The notes under the pieces: model-generated
Told to the model about the DNA's origin: nothing
Seen by the model: the letters and a program-made list of their open reading frames with translations, nothing else
Database searches by the model: none
NCBI RefSeq assembly: GCF_004193775.1
Contig: NC_041005.1
Location: 7,442,501 to 7,506,500, forward strand
DNA length: 64,000 bases
Direction of reading: 5' to 3'
Source: Glycine soja
Lineage: Eukaryota; Streptophyta; Magnoliopsida; Fabales; Fabaceae
In this document: positions 24,501 to 38,111 of the stretch, piece after piece
Position numbering within the stretch: position 1 is the first letter of the stretch
Layout: the number at the start of each line of letters is the position of its first letter
Program-made: the position numbers and the translations under genes

Positions 24501-26771
24501 CAGGGATATGCAAATATGGGTACATAGATTTGTTTAGCGAAATTGGCCTTCGGAGATGTCTTCAAAACTTGCAGGAGAACGTTGTTGAAAAACATGGCAC
24601 AAGGGGATGTTTGGTTGAAACGTTATTGTTTTAAGGTGTGGTCTACTGGTCATCGTTGTTTGTTTGGGACCAGCTGTTGTATCAGAGAGTTTAACATATT
24701 AAATTATAAATTTAATATATTGCTTAAATTCATAAGTAATATTAGTGCATTTAAAATTACAATTTAGTCCTCTCATCTATCCTTATGCAAAAACATCAAA
24801 AAGTGCCTAGTTGATTGAATTATTAAAAGTGCTTAGTGACATTAGCTAATAATTAGTTTGTTGAGGACACATCCGGCCAGAAATGTATTAAAGGAAGTCG
24901 ATTTTTTTACACAATTATCTAAATACTTAAATTTTACTAAATGTTTATTTAATACATAATGAGTTTTATAAAAATATTTATTATTAATTTTATGTGTAAA
25001 ATTAGATATATGATTCACTACTAAAAGAAAATTGAACAAACATCAACTTGAAACTTTAATTTTCTTATTCATTTTTCTCTATTAATATTCTTTTTTAATT
25101 TGTTCTTCTTCTCTTATATATTAATTAAGGGTTTTGAAGAAGGGGAGACCAAGACTTCTGCTTGCAAAAAAAAAAAAAAATCTTTCGCAAAATTTAAATT
25201 CAAAAATTTATTCAAAAGAAACAAAACTTCTTATCACTCTCTCACACACACAAAAATAATTTATCACTAAAATCAAATTATGCTTAGACTAGCTTTTTTT
25301 TGTCAAAAACAATGTTAAAGTATCAAACATAATATTTGAATATTTAATAATCAACAAATATCAATATATTTTTAAATTAATATATCATTTAAAAATAATA
25401 TTACTATAATTTTGAAACAAAGTCAGTATTATATAGTTTGTACAAATTAGGTGATATAGATGTTTTATTGATTATAAATATAATATTAATTTGCACATAA
25501 AATTTTAATATATATGGATAGAGATATACAATTAAATGCATGTAAAAACGTATACAACTATTTGACATTAATTTATTATTAATCTAATAGTAATATTTTT
25601 ACGATTTTTTTATCCATAAATATTAATTGATAGGTTATTAGTTTTTGTTAATGACAAATTTGACTCATAATTTCTCCCGTCCTTCTTTTTTCTCCATCAA
25701 ACCAATCTTATCTCTATATTTTCATAATATATAACATGAAATTGTTAATATTTTGATATTAATTCAGTATTCCAGTTTTAATATCAACGTGATCACTTTA
25801 TAAATAAGTGATTAGTAAGTATTTGTATAAATATTCTTTGAACTTTTCTATAGAAATGTTTTATCTTTCGATTTTTTTTCATCGACAAATAAAATAGACA
25901 GTATATTACAGGAACGGATTTGTAAAAAGGTGCTACCTATATCTTCCAGTTCAAATTACACCTATACCATAATAAAAAGGTATAAATATGAAATAACCTA
26001 AATAAGAGGTGAGTCTCGGCCGAAACTTAATTTATCAAAACTTTTCTGTATTATAAAATATATTAAATTAATGTTAAACTTTGATAGTACATTTCATACA
26101 ATGATTCTTTTATATTAATTATGCTTTATACGTGGAGAGATGTGGATAAGCACGTTTTACATAACAAGACATATTGTTAATAATTACTGTGAGACTCAAC
26201 AAATGAAATGTTGAGAAAGTGCAAAAGTGACCTAGATGCATGGAAAGTATGAGTTGTTCATATGGGAGTAAAGCTTGAATAGAAGTCATTCTAAATAACA
26301 AAAATCACAAAGTCGTAAAAGAAGTTTGTCGTTCTTTAAGCAAACATCAATTCATTAGATTGAAGAAAATTTTTGACATTCCAAGATTTGTCGTCATATA
26401 TTTTCTAGTGAACATTTTTTTTAACAGGATGAGCTAGTGATCATCAGAAAAATTGTATTTGGAAAACTTTGATAGTACCTTTCATATAATGCTATCAAAA
26501 TTTAGAGATGTTATTAACGGATTCGATTAATTCGAGCTTAATATAAAAATTGGGTTGATTTGATTTAAGTTTTGAACTTTTTTTAGTTAATCCAAATTAT
26601 ACCAATCTGATTAAAAATTGATTTAGTTTGACGCATCAAGTTATGAAAAAAATTATGTTTTTCCAAATTTCTATCTTTACTTATTATCTATTATATATAA
26701 AATTTTAATTTTATGTTAATGAAAGGTAAAAAAAATAGTTATTGTTATTTGATGATTCATTATTTATTTTA
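21571..26771. other. Gene-free AT-rich DNA
   Basis: No recognisable coding sequence. It includes the small MITE-like insert at 23078-23264, listed separately. Bases 24470-24690 are less AT-rich than their surroundings, with a 74-codon frame at 24543-24767 that matches nothing I know. Confidence 0.5.
23078..23264. mobile_element. Small MITE-like insert flanked by a 9-bp direct repeat
   Basis: The segment begins ATTCAGTGGCGGGCAGACC and ends GATCCATCAC. It is flanked on both sides by GGGATATAA (23069-23077 and 23265-23273). The ends are weakly inverted (GTGGCGG against GTGATGG). A 9-base duplication would suit a Mutator-like MITE, but the exact ends are uncertain. Confidence 0.45.
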
Positions 26772-27045
26772 GGATTAAATAATTTTTTAGTCAACGTGAA
26801 ATTTCAAATTTTGAGTTCTATTTTTTCTTTTTTTTAAAAAATGTTCATTTTTAGTTTGCCATTTATTTTTATTCCTCATAATTAGTTTTAATTTTTTCTC
26901 TTTTGTTTCTCATTTTCAGTCCCCCCTCGTGGACTAATTAATTATTAACAATAAAAAATAGTCAATGGATTAAATAGGAAATTGTTTTTAGAAAAATTAA
27001 AACTCAAAATCTGAAATTCGACCCGGACTAAAAACTTATTTAACC
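26772..27045. mobile_element. 274-bp MITE with TTTTA target duplication
   Basis: The left end is GGATTAAATAATTTTTTAGTC and the right end, read in reverse, is GGTTAAATAAGTTTTTAGTC. The inverted similarity continues inward through AATTTCAAATTTTGAGTTCT. Both sides are flanked by TTTTA (26767-26771 and 27046-27050). Elements with GGTTAAATA..TTTTTAGTC ends are abundant in legumes. Non-coding. Confidence 0.75.
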
Positions 27046-29741
27046 TTTTATTCTATTTAATATTTATTTTCTAGAATTATCACCTTTCATATCTTATTCA
27101 TCAATTTCTTTACACAAAATATGATTAAAAAAATTATAATAAATATGATCAAATTAAGACATTTAGTAACACTAGATAAAATTATAATAATATCAAATTG
27201 AATATTAAATAAATAAAAAATAAAAAATAAAAATAAAAGGAAAATCTAAGTACTAAAATCTAAAATGTATCAATTTAAAATTTAAAAAATAATTAATTGA
27301 GTCATCATCAACTTTTTTTTAATTAGATTGAAAAAAAAATCGAGAATTGAACCAATTGCAATTGTTGCATAAGCACTTGTAAAACGTTTCATTTTACAAA
27401 TTTAAAAAATTAAGAAACAAAATAAGATTAAAATTAAAATAAAATATTTAAAAGTAACTATTTTTTATAAAAAAAATAACATGATATACCATAAAAATAT
27501 TATAAATATAAAATCACTAAATTATTATTTTCCTATTTTTTATCGTAAAAACCAAAAGGAAATTAAGAATCATAAAAATGTAAAAAAAAAATAGGAATAT
27601 CTTTTGAATCATGAAATTAGTTGAATGAATTATAATATTTTCTTGAGATTATAAAGTACTTGTAAAAAGTATCAATTTGTTTTATTTCATTATTTCTTGA
27701 TAGTCTTATGGACTTTGATTTATCTCATCGGGAGATGTGTTAATTAATTTGGACAAATTCAATATATATCCATCTCTATATGAATGTTTTAGCCTAGGAA
27801 AGAAAGCCAACAAAACTTTAGATTAAGCCAGAAAAAAAAAAAAGCGGAAGAATAAAAATGTTATGCGGCGAAGGAATTGAAAAAAATAAAATAAAAATAA
27901 AAAAAAGAATCTGGAATGCTCAATGGTGGGTTTCAAAAGTTGGCACTTCTAAAAGTAGCGTCTAAGCACTTGTTAATTAGCTACTCCCTACAACTTATTA
28001 CAATAAGCTCAAAAAATCTTATGGATCAGTATGAGATCTTTTTATAGACCTTCCCAAACACTCATATAAGCACTTATAGCACAAGATAAGTCTCAATAAG
28101 TTGTTAATAAACTCTTCCAAGCGGGACCTAAAAGACAAATCATTTTCCTTTTTTTTTTTCTCTCTCAAATAACGTTTATGACTCATAGAGTTGGACTGAG
28201 AAACTTTTGACAGGTTTGACTTGAATAATTAAACATTATGTAAATTAATAAATTTACATAAATTTATATGTAAATTATTTATATAAACTATTTTATGTAA
28301 ATTTATTTATATTTATAAGTAATACAAATTTTTATTTTAATTATAAAAAATAATTTTTTTTTTATTTTTTAGATTATTTAAATATTATTTTAAATTTACA
28401 TAATTTGTATAATTACATAAAATATTTTTAAGAATAATATATATATTAGTTTATGTAATTTTTTTAAAATAACAAGAACAAATTAATATATAAAAAATTA
28501 TTAATTTATATTAAAACAAAATTTTATAATAAAAAAATATATGTAAAATTAAATATTATTTTATTTTAGTTTATAAATTTTTATAATTTAAAAAAAAATA
28601 AGTCTTGACTAGTGATACATGTAAAATAGTGTTTGCAAAATTGATTAAATAAAACAAGTGTGTTAATAATTTATTACTTTATTTTTAAATAAAATTTCAC
28701 GAGTTTAACTTCTATTAAGATTATTGAATTTTTTTTACTGCATCTGCTTTTTTTTTTTTTTTGAACAAACGTGGTTATTAACTTATTATCACATAAAATT
28801 AGCATAATTTATATGGTATAGATAGTCAAAGCTATTTCTAGTTGGGATATGGGTAAGAGGGAATTTGAATCCGAATCTTCACCTTATGGCCTAATGGGTG
28901 CCCCCATCAAACCATTTTTGCAGCGTCTCTATGAATTTTCTATAATTGCTATTAATCATTAAGTTTATATATCAATAATTTTAAGAAAAAAATTAACAAT
29001 ATATTCTTTGCCACACTCTCTTTAACATACTTTTTACTGTTTCCAACAGTACTTTACTTTTTTTTTTGGGTACAAATTTCCAACATTACTTTGACACAAC
29101 GGGAAAATTATTCAGAATATATAATCCATATGTCAACTACATAATTAAATTTTTAACATAAATTTAATTTTTTGATTTTTTTCCATTTTAATCTAACCAT
29201 ATCTCCTTTGTTCTTCAAGAGGACAATCAAATATTCAGTTATGCTATTATTCTAGAAGCTAGCGTTTAAGTGCTTTTTAGTTTTGATACGTTAACTAACG
29301 TTGACCCTGCCCGATTGCATGTGACGAGGAATATGTGCGATTGAATCCATCTTCTGTTGCAACTTCGTTTCCAATATGGTTACGTCATTTTCTATAAACA
29401 GATTATAGCTTGACAAGAAGAAAAAGTGGAGACTTTTTGAAAGGGGAACTCACTGACTACTGTCTACTAGTAATGAAACTGTGGCAATTAATGTATAAAT
29501 TATAAAATACTACCCTTTTGTTTCATAAATTTGACTGGTCTCCTCTTGCCACACTAAGCCATAATTTAATTAGAAGTCAACGTTAGTGAACCTATTGATT
29601 ACTTGTAAACCAATCAAGTCTAAGGTTAAATTTGGGTAAAACCAACCATTACACTTAACATCTTTAGATCTACATATTAACTGGAGCCATAGATTGATTC
29701 AATTCAACACGAGATATGCATATTGTGGTATTTCTGCATGT
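27046..29741. other. Gene-free AT-rich DNA
   Basis: Nothing coding is recognised. Around 27955-28132 there is sequence of the sort found in plant MITEs that carry AAACACTCATATAAGCACTTA, without a visible partner end. Much of 28200-28600 is almost pure A/T. Confidence 0.5.
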
Positions 29742-29853
29742 CACTACTACAAAAATAAAAATATATTTCTATATCGATTCTACATCATATTCTAAGACAA
29801 TTTAATATAATCATCTTAAATCATATGTCGTAAAATATAACTTTTTTATAGTG
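29742..29853. mobile_element. 112-bp CACTA-type MITE with TGT target duplication
   Basis: The element begins CACTACTACAAAAATA and ends CTTTTTTATAGTG, an inverted CACTA-type terminus. It is flanked by TGT on both sides (29739-29741 and 29854-29856), the 3-base duplication expected of CACTA (CMC) transposons. Internally it carries the partly palindromic TCTAAGACAATTTAATATAATC-type segment common in legume CACTA derivatives. Too short to code for anything. Confidence 0.82.
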
Positions 29854-30223
29854 TGTAACTAGCTTGCGTCATATTGAAACAATTGAGGTGCACCTCAAAA
29901 AATATAATTAATCACTTATGGTCCACATACTGTTAAAAGGGTCAGGTGTACATTTATTCGATTACTAGTATTTTGATGAGTAACATTGGTTTAAGCATTT
30001 CTTTTTTCCCAATACCTATTGGTCCCTTCTCCATTGTTCAAGTCCTTGGAAGAGTAGTAGTAATTCTAACGTTGGAGTCTAGGTTTATTGTCAACTCGTA
30101 CTCGGGGTATGATGCTGCTACTCAAGAAAATGATGGTAAGATTTTAAAAACTTTGTAATTTTCCCTTTATTTTATATGCTTATGTGTTTTATCATAATTT
30201 CAATCCTTGATTTTTAATCAATG

Positions 30224-30226
<3 letters not shown>

Positions 30227-30274
<48 letters not shown>
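30227..30274. repeat. (AT)n microsatellite, about 24 units
   Basis: An uninterrupted AT dinucleotide run of about 48 bases. Open frames reported across such a run (Tyr-Ile repeats) are artefacts. Confidence 0.95.
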
Positions 30275-30276
<2 letters not shown>

Positions 30277-30797
30277 TGTCAATTTGTTTCTTATTTTCCT
30301 CATTGTGTTTGGTGCTTTCCACCCATATTTTTGGGTTCCATCAAAAGTCAAAGCCCTAAAAACTGGCATGGCTGATGACGAAGGGGTGAAGTAAAGGGAA
30401 CAATATATTCTCTGGACCGAAAAAGGGAAGGGGGTAGACATTCTGGAAGATTTTCATTTTGAAAAAGAAAACAAAGGGAACCCCGTGTTTGTATTTTGAA
30501 AAAGGGAAGGGGATCAGAAGAAAATAAAAAGGATTTTTGTAAAATAATATTGGCTATTTCTATGTCACATTAATATTCATCCTAAGCTTGTTTTGTTTGA
30601 TTTTCTATTTCTTTTTCCATGCTTTTCAATCATCATCTTATATTTATTTTTTCTGAACGGAAATTTTAATGTTAAAAGTAAGAACGTGCTTATTGATACT
30701 TTAGCATATATCTATTCACATTCCTCTTTTTTCTTTATATTTTTCAACTTTCTAATTTTATTTTTGTTAAGTTTTTATTCGCAACAGAAATGGAAGT

Positions 30798-30799
<2 letters not shown>

Positions 30800-30840
<41 letters not shown>
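30800..30840. repeat. (TA)n microsatellite, about 20 units
   Basis: An uninterrupted TA dinucleotide run of about 41 bases, roughly 0.5 kb from a similar run. Confidence 0.95.
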
Positions 30841-30841
<1 letters not shown>

Positions 30842-33114
30842 TCATTACCTTTTATTTTTATTTGATTTTTTCAACACTTAAATTGTTTAAAATTTTAAAT
30901 AAAATTGAAATTAATAAGTTTATTTCTCTTATATCATATAAATTATTAATTGTAGAGAATAAAATATTTTTTTACACAAAAAATATCAACAATTATGGTG
31001 TAATATTTATATTTAATACATATATATACATATATAAATATTTTTTCTACTTTAACTTTTATGATATAGTAATTAAATGAAATGTTTATTTAGTAGACAT
31101 GTCAATTTGTTATTCAATCAAATCATTTCATCATAATTATAAGTATTTTATTTTATGCAAATACAAAAGTAGGTATTTGTGTTTATTTATTATATGTTTA
31201 TACTATTTTTTAAGTTTTATATACGATGTATGAAAGCTTGTGCTTAAAAGGAAAACTTAAATAAAGATAACTTTCATTTCACATGTTAGGTGTAGCTGGT
31301 GTATTCGGCGGCTCCTGTATAAGGATAAGGGGCGAAAAGTAATCAAATAGAAATTAAACTAAGAAGGCAAAGTGTGAATGTGTTAAATCGTCAATAATCT
31401 CACTTCAACCATTCAACACAGATACATAAGATTATTTCAGCCTAATCGATAATTTTTAATTTAAATATAAGTATATAATTGTATTAAATATTCAAAAAGA
31501 AAATTTTGTTACACAATCATATTACAATCAAATAAAATTGTGTCTCCGGGTAGAGATACATATAGTCCCTACTCAAAAAATCCCATTTCAAAAGTAAATA
31601 AGGCAAATTACTAATGTTGAAAAGTTTTGTAATCATGAAATATGTCGCTTCCTTACTAGACCTGACAGGTCATTTAATATATTATTATCAAATTGTTTGA
31701 GGCCTATGAGAAATTGCTTAAGTGATCTTAACTTTTTTAAAATTCTAATACTTCACTAATTTTAGTATAAACCAAGGTTTAGATATCTCATTAAAGACCA
31801 GTACTGTATAGTTGATCTTATATTGTATTCACAGCACTATGCTGAATTATCAGTTTTTATATGTAAGAATTGCAAAGTTTCACCTTAAAGAACAAAGTTC
31901 CAAATATTCTGGCGAGTAGCACACTAGCATGTGACGAAAATGGTGGGCTACCCTGAGTGATATTGCGGGACAAAGTTCCAACTTTTTGGCGTATAATGGC
32001 CATGAATGAGAAACGTGCAATGATGTCGATGGAAAACAAAAATTGATTTAGATATACTAGTGGACTTAACTGCTACTGGGTCACCTGGTTTTGTTCTATT
32101 CTATCTATCATTCTGATTCGACACTCCTCCTCACTGTAGAAAAGAAAGGATTAGGGTAAAGAATATTCATACCAAAGAACACCCATAACTGAAGTCAACT
32201 GCAACTGCAAGTACTCTACATATATAATTTCCTTTTATGCTTGCTTTTCACTAATTCGATGCAATGCACTCAGAACCACCAAGTTTAAGTGGTTGCAGCA
32301 TCTTAAAATAATCCTACTATTTGATTTTTCATATTCGAGTTTTGTATATGATGTCCTCCCAGACATGCCATTATCTTATGAACAGTTACCTAGTTTAATT
32401 ATAAAATTCCAAACAGAGGAGTAACCAATTACATGACAAACAACTTTTTGCTGAAAATTGAACCTACAGGCTACAATTTTGTGGAGTTTTATCAGTTAGG
32501 GGCACAACACAGAGCTGTACACACCTGCACTTCTCTTTTGCTCTTGATACCAGCTGTATATATATTGGTGGTTTCTAATCTAACAGCAGCAAATTAGGCA
32601 TATAATGATTGATAATGAATTTAAACCATCTCGATCTATAGTACAGGACTGTTTAAAATGCTTGAAGCATCAAACAGAACGATGGGTTGTACAAGTGAGA
32701 TGCCAAATGCAATAAAACAATTCAAAGCAGAAAGAAACAAAAACACTCCAGCATAATTATTTTTTTTGGTTTCAAAGATGTTATGTACCTTTATAAATCA
32801 CTTTTTGTAACAGATGCATTTGTTGTCATTTATGACCAAAGGTTGTATATAAATATCTACTCGATCTTAAATAAGATTTGAAATCTCACCTCAAGAGTAT
32901 GGTACTTCTGTTTGTAAAAAAAAAAGGAGTACGGTACTTCTTTATTTGCACAAATTATAATTCACACTTATTTACAGGTTTTCTTTACGAGAAAATAGGG
33001 TATATATGAAAAGATTTTATTTTAGATGAACATCTAATCACAACTAAAATCTACATTAAGAGAATTGCTGATTTTAATTGGGGTTGGTAAACTTGGGTTA
33101 CTAACTTACTATAA

Positions 33115-33650
33115 CTACGCATGACAATAAAACCAGTACCCGTGGCATCCGTTCAAATCCATCTTGATTTTGACGAAAAATATTCAAGTTGACTGGATAC
33201 GAGTTTAGGGATTACTCGATTTTTTTAATCAGGATCGGAATCGGGGTTAGGGACAGGGATGTCACTACCCGTCCCATACCCATTCCCGTACCCGCCCCGA
33301 TGATGAAATTATTAAAATTTTATTAATTACTTGTTAATTTTTTTTTATAATTTTGACATAATTTAATATATTTTTCTTGATGATTTTTGTAGACAAATGC
33401 GTTACAAATACAAGTAGTTAAAAATAAATGTGTAACAATCAATGTTTTAAAATCAGATTTTTAATATAATTTTTTTACAAAAAAAATTACAAATCTAAAC
33501 CAAGGAGGAGGATACCCGATATCCGATGGGTACGGGGATGGGTAACAAATTTTAACCCGTCAGGTATCGGATACGGATATATGTTGGAGAGTTGAAGTCG
33601 AGGACTGGGGAGACAATACCCATCCCTGTCATGCCCCGTTGCCATGTCTA
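33115..33650. mobile_element. Degenerate DNA-transposon relic, hAT-like composition
   Basis: The left part reads CATGACAATAAAACCAGTACCCGTGG. The right part, reversed, reads CATGGCAACGGGGCATGACAGGGATGG. The interior is rich in TACCCG and GGGTA phrases that contrast with the AT-rich neighbourhood. Such elements with GGGTACCCG interiors are common plant hAT-type non-autonomous relics. The ends and target duplication are unclear. Confidence 0.4.
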
Positions 33651-33835
33651 ACTATAATTGTTGGGAATGAATACAATTAATCGGGGTTATAATATTTAAT
33701 TTTGGTCAAATACTTATAGTCCTGTACTATAGATCGAGTATCACTTGATGTTATAAAATTCAAAATAGTAATCAATATAATCAAGACTCAGGATTATTGG
33801 TCGATCGATTGTGGTGGTGGTGGTGATGGTGATGA

Positions 33836-34452
33836 TTAGGACTGAAAATGAATCGAGCAAACCCAGCTTGACTCGACATGATAAGAAATGATTCAGCTTT
33901 GAGCTTGACTTGAGTTTGATACGGACTTTTATGTTCAGCTCGAACTCAATTCGATTCAAACTCATGAACAACTATGTTAGGCTCAACTCGTCAATTCAAC
34001 TCGATTTAAAATTATAATTATTTTACATATATTTTTATCTTATGCAAAAATAAAATAAATATGAAATTAGTGAAAAAAATAATTATATCAATTTAATAAT
34101 GATATAAAATATATTACTATATATATGTATATGTTAACTTTATAATTATTGTACATGCTTTTATTTATTCATTTAATACAAAAAAATGAAATTAACTATA
34201 AATAATTATAGGAATTCAGTAATGTAAAATATTTAATATATGCATAGATTGTTAGATAGATAAATCTAGATATAATTAATAGATAAATAACCATTTGAAT
34301 CAAGTTATATGCATCTAGTTGAAGTTCTACTCATTTATTTAACGGGTTCAACTTCCAACTCAAGTTTGATTCATGAACCAAGTTCAACAAATCAATTGTG
34401 GAATCAAGTCTCGAATTATGTTCAAGTTGGTATGATTCATTATTAGCCTTAA
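33836..34452. mobile_element. hAT-like non-autonomous element, degenerate ends
   Basis: The left end TTAGGACTGAAAATGAATC is matched by the reversed right end TTAAGGCTAATAATGAATC. The interior has phrases of the kind CTTGAGTTTGA and TCGAACTCAA, like the better preserved element at 38112-39031. No convincing 8-base target duplication was found. Non-coding. Confidence 0.5.
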
Positions 34453-34592
34453 ATTGAGGATGATGATGTTGTATCTAACATTTTGGTTTTGTGTGGCTAT
34501 ATCTTTGTACTTATAATTTTAATTTAATTCTAATGTTAAGATTATTTATAGTTACATATCTATTATTTATCATACAAGCCTACATGAAAACC

Positions 34593-34905
34593 TTTTAAAG
34601 TATATAACTAATATAAGCCCAAAAGGCCCATACTAATTGTTTACCTGTAACCATACATCGTTTTGTTTTCATAGACACAAGGCCACACACATCTTAAGTT
34701 GTGAACTTCATTATCCCACTACTCTCATCCATGCCCTCTTTCTTCATCTTTTAAAGTATATAACTGATATAAGCCAAAAAGAACTCATTGATTGTTTAAG
34801 TGAAACCTAAAATCGTTTTGCCTACATGTAGATGCAACATTGCACACACATCTTGACCTGCGAGCTTCATTATCTCACCGCCCCCTTCCTCCCTCTTTTT
34901 TTTTT
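34593..34905. repeat. 156-bp tandem duplication, 2 copies
   Basis: TTTTAAAGTATATAACTAAT starts at 34593 and recurs with one change at 34749. The two units stay alignable through the CACACACATCTT and CTTCATTATC phrases. Divergence is moderate, so the duplication is not recent. Confidence 0.75.
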
Positions 34906-35129
34906 TTTTAATTTCATGTTCCTATCTTTTCAAATATGGAAGACATAACACAATGTGCATCTGGTTGCCAAGATCTTCATGCTTATTAATCTTATCTCCT
35001 GCAAAGATTTAGTTTTTGTCTTTTTTTCTTCTTCATTTTTTTCTTATTAATTTATTGTGTTTTCTCAACACCCCAACCACTAAGTTACCATCAAGTTGTC
35101 GAGTTTTACCAATCCAGTATGGTTTTCAT

Positions 35130-35510
35130 CCAGTTTAACTACATCAGTTCTTGCTTGCTATCATATTGGATCTGATAACTTGATCGAAACAGTCATGGAT
35201 TTTGTACCCGGTCAAATCAATCCAAGTTTTATAACATTTGTATGAGATTTATATTAAAACAACAAGTAAATTATGAGGGTTTAGTCAAAAACCTTGTTAA
35301 TGTTATTTTTATTTAATTAATTACATTTTCCCCTGTTTGCTAGCATATCCATTATGATAACTTTATTGGATTATTCATGGATTGATTCCCGGTCAGATTA
35401 ATCAATTCGATTTAAGTTTTACCACATCGTATATAGTTTATATTAAAAGAATAATAGATAAATTCCTATGGTTTAATCAAAATCCTTGTTAATGTTGTTT
35501 TTATTTGTTT
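35130..35510. repeat. About 190-bp tandem duplication next to the inverted repeat
   Basis: The phrases CATGGATT..CCCGGTCA, TTAAGTTTTA and CCTTGTTAATGTT occur in the same order twice, offset by roughly 192 bases (CCTTGTTAATGTT at 35292 and 35484). The second copy runs straight into the left arm of the large inverted repeat. Confidence 0.6.
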
Positions 35511-35780
35511 GTTATAATTTAATCACTTGGGAGAAAAATCCCAACATTATTTTCTATTTCCCCCCATCCTTTTGCTTTTCCACCTTTGAGTCAGACCCCA
35601 CATTATCTTTGCACTCCCACTTCACCATATTGTTGCACTCTTACTCCATTGGACTTCTTCATTGCCGCATTCACATCTTGATCCTCTTTTTGGGTCTTTT
35701 TCTTCTCACTATCTATCTTTTCTCACATGCCTTTCTTTATTCTCATGCCTATGTCTTTCTTTTTATGTTTACTAGTATGT

Positions 35781-35800
35781 AACCCGTGCATACGCACGGG
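35781..35800 (-). other. Helitron 3' terminal hairpin
   Basis: A perfect 8-bp stem with a 4-base loop ends 6 bases before the terminal CTAG at 35772-35775. This is the structure used in Helitron termination. Confidence 0.85.
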
Positions 35801-36013
35801 TCACTTGGTTAGTAAAATTGTAATTACAGGAGTATAATTGAATATTAGATAGATATGTATTTATAATATTGATAAACCAGAGAGTTCAGAGAAAATAAAG
35901 AAAATATAATTACATGTAAAATGAAAATTATTGTCACTTCCCCATGTGACAATTAATTTTTAAAGTGTCAATTAGATAATTTTTTATATAATTACTTGCT
36001 ATTGTATATGTTT

Positions 36014-36640
36014 GATTTAAAAAATAAAACATAAAAAAAGATATATAATAAGTTGAAAAGTTAATAAGATAAAAAATAAAAACACTTGTTAAAGTTAAAT
36101 CAACAACACATAATAATAATAATAATAATAATAACAATAATAAATAAATTAATTAATTAAATACAAAAATAGAAAGTAAAGACAATTTCTAATTTTCATT
36201 GTACTACCGACGTGATTTGTCTCCCGTGTGAATCTCAGCATTAAAGTTGGTAGAGTATTTTCAATTACAATAAATAAGAAATTCAGAATATAATTTGTTT
36301 TCACCCATAAATATAAAGAGAAATAACTAAAATACACATAAAATAAAAAAATATATTATATAAATAAAAATGCAGGAAACAATCAATAAGATAAAAATAG
36401 AAATATTATTAATTAACTAAAAAAGAAGAAGATGATTTAAAAAATAAAACATCAAAAAAGATATATAATAAATTAAAAAGTTAATAAGATAAAAAATAAA
36501 CACACTTACTAAAGTTAAATCAACAACACATAATAATAATAATAACAATAACAAAAACAAAATTAATTAATTAATTAATTAATTAAATACAAAAAGAGAA
36601 AATAAAAAAAATTTCTAATTTCCATTACAGCAGCACCACG
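36014..36640. repeat. About 200-bp direct repeat inside the Helitron, offset 420
   Basis: The block starting GATTTAAAAAATAAAACAT at 36014 recurs at 36434 with the same order of phrases: AGATATATAATAA, GTTAATAAGATAAAAAATAAA, a TAA trinucleotide run, then TTTCTAATTTTCATT. Copies span about 36014-36212 and 36434-36640. It is non-coding and includes an (AAT)n microsatellite. Confidence 0.8.
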
Positions 36641-38111
36641 TGAACAAAAGTAATTCACATCACAACTAAAAATATGTAATAAACAACAATGTGTATATTT
36701 AAAAAAATACATAACATAATCTCACCTAACATTAGCCCTTTCTTTGGTCATGAGCCAGGGAAAAAATCACACTATTTTAAATGAAGCCAAAATATATCAA
36801 ACAATAACAAAAGCTTTTTATGAGCTAGGAAATAAAATCAGAACTCACTAACCTCAAGAAACAAAATAAGCATCCAAAACAACCAACACATCATTCTAAA
36901 CCTATAAGGAGAGGGACCAAAATGGCTAAACTATACGAATGGAAGGCCCTAAATGTTTCAGGGGTTCATAGACCCATCACATGATGATTTAATGGAAGCA
37001 ATATATCAATATAGGCAATAACACAAGGCTAGAAATTACAGGCATATCTGAAGACACGCAATCTTCTCTCCTCTGCTTTTCTCTATTCTTCGATTTGCAA
37101 TCCATAGATAAATTGCCAAATTCTTCAGCTGAAACTTGAGTCCATGGACTCAGGAACCTTCATACAAATAAAAAAATCTAATCCTTCAACAATCTACTAT
37201 TTAACCAAAATCATCAACCATTTATACAACAAAAAATAGAGAAAACAACAAACTCAGATGCCTCACCGGAACACATTTTTTTTTTTGAAAATCAGGCATG
37301 CATTAAAATTACCGTTTCATAATTTTTTTAGTAAAGAAAATATGGAGTAACATTATTAATGTAGCATTATTTGCAATACAAAGCTCAATCATCCTTGCCA
37401 TACACATAATTGTGACGGGAGACTTAAAAAATAGTAAGGATTAATCATTTGATTAATTCAAATCCTTTTAGATCTACTCTTTACATTTTGAGTTGATATA
37501 TTTTATTAGAGATCACTTGAAAAAAAATTAATTTCTTATATACATATTAAAAAAACTCTTAGTTACTTATACAATTAATTTAAGTGTCTTTAATCTCGTT
37601 ACTCGATATTGCATTTACTCATTAGTTGAGTTGTATTATTCCAGTGAATATACAATTGATTTAAGTCATTAAATTTTACATGAAACTGAAAATAAAATAT
37701 TGATGTAAATTAATCTAGCATATACATGGTTAACTTCTAAATCAGTTTCATTTTGACCTATGCTAAAGTGAGATTCTATTGGATAATATATCTAATAATG
37801 CACAAATAAGATGCATAACTATTTTGTGCGGTATATATCTATTCTCAACTTGGCTGAACGCAGAACAAAGCAACTTAGATTATCAATTTTGCAAGTTGTG
37901 GCTTGACTTATTACTTATTAAAAAATAATGGTCTTAGACTCTTAAACAGTATGAACATTTTTATTCTGTTAGTTACATACTTTGGAGGCAGAAAAGGAGC
38001 ACTTAGCAGAGTAGAAGAGAGGATTCTTAGAAGGTTCTTGCTTTTTTCTCTCTGTCTAATTCTCAGTCCACATATTATAAATGCACGCATGCTTTGTTCC
38101 TTAATCTTTAT
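36641..38111. other. Helitron interior without recognised gene
   Basis: The 3' portion of the Helitron. Around 36720-37270 the composition is more balanced than its surroundings and could be further captured non-coding DNA, but no protein similarity was recognised on either strand. Confidence 0.45.

Larger units (their letters stand above)
29857..33114. other. Gene-free DNA with AT microsatellites
   Basis: No recognised gene. Two long AT runs are listed separately. A 70-codon frame at 29946-30158 ends next to a good GGTAAG donor-like site but has no recognisable similarity. A 60-codon minus-strand frame at 31857-32039 is also unrecognised. Confidence 0.5.

Noticed and set aside
24543..24767. 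74-codon plus-strand frame with several Cys
   Set aside because: No motif or family recognised and no exon signals.
29946..30158. 70-codon frame ending near GGTAAG
   Set aside because: No recognisable similarity and no partner exons. Probably chance.
30214..31080. Open frames with long Tyr-Ile repeats
   Set aside because: They are translations of AT microsatellites and AT-rich flanks.
31857..32039. Minus-strand frame with FSIDIIARFSF, slightly reminiscent of a P450 segment
   Set aside because: The resemblance stops after a few residues and no P450 motif (heme loop, EXXR) is nearby.
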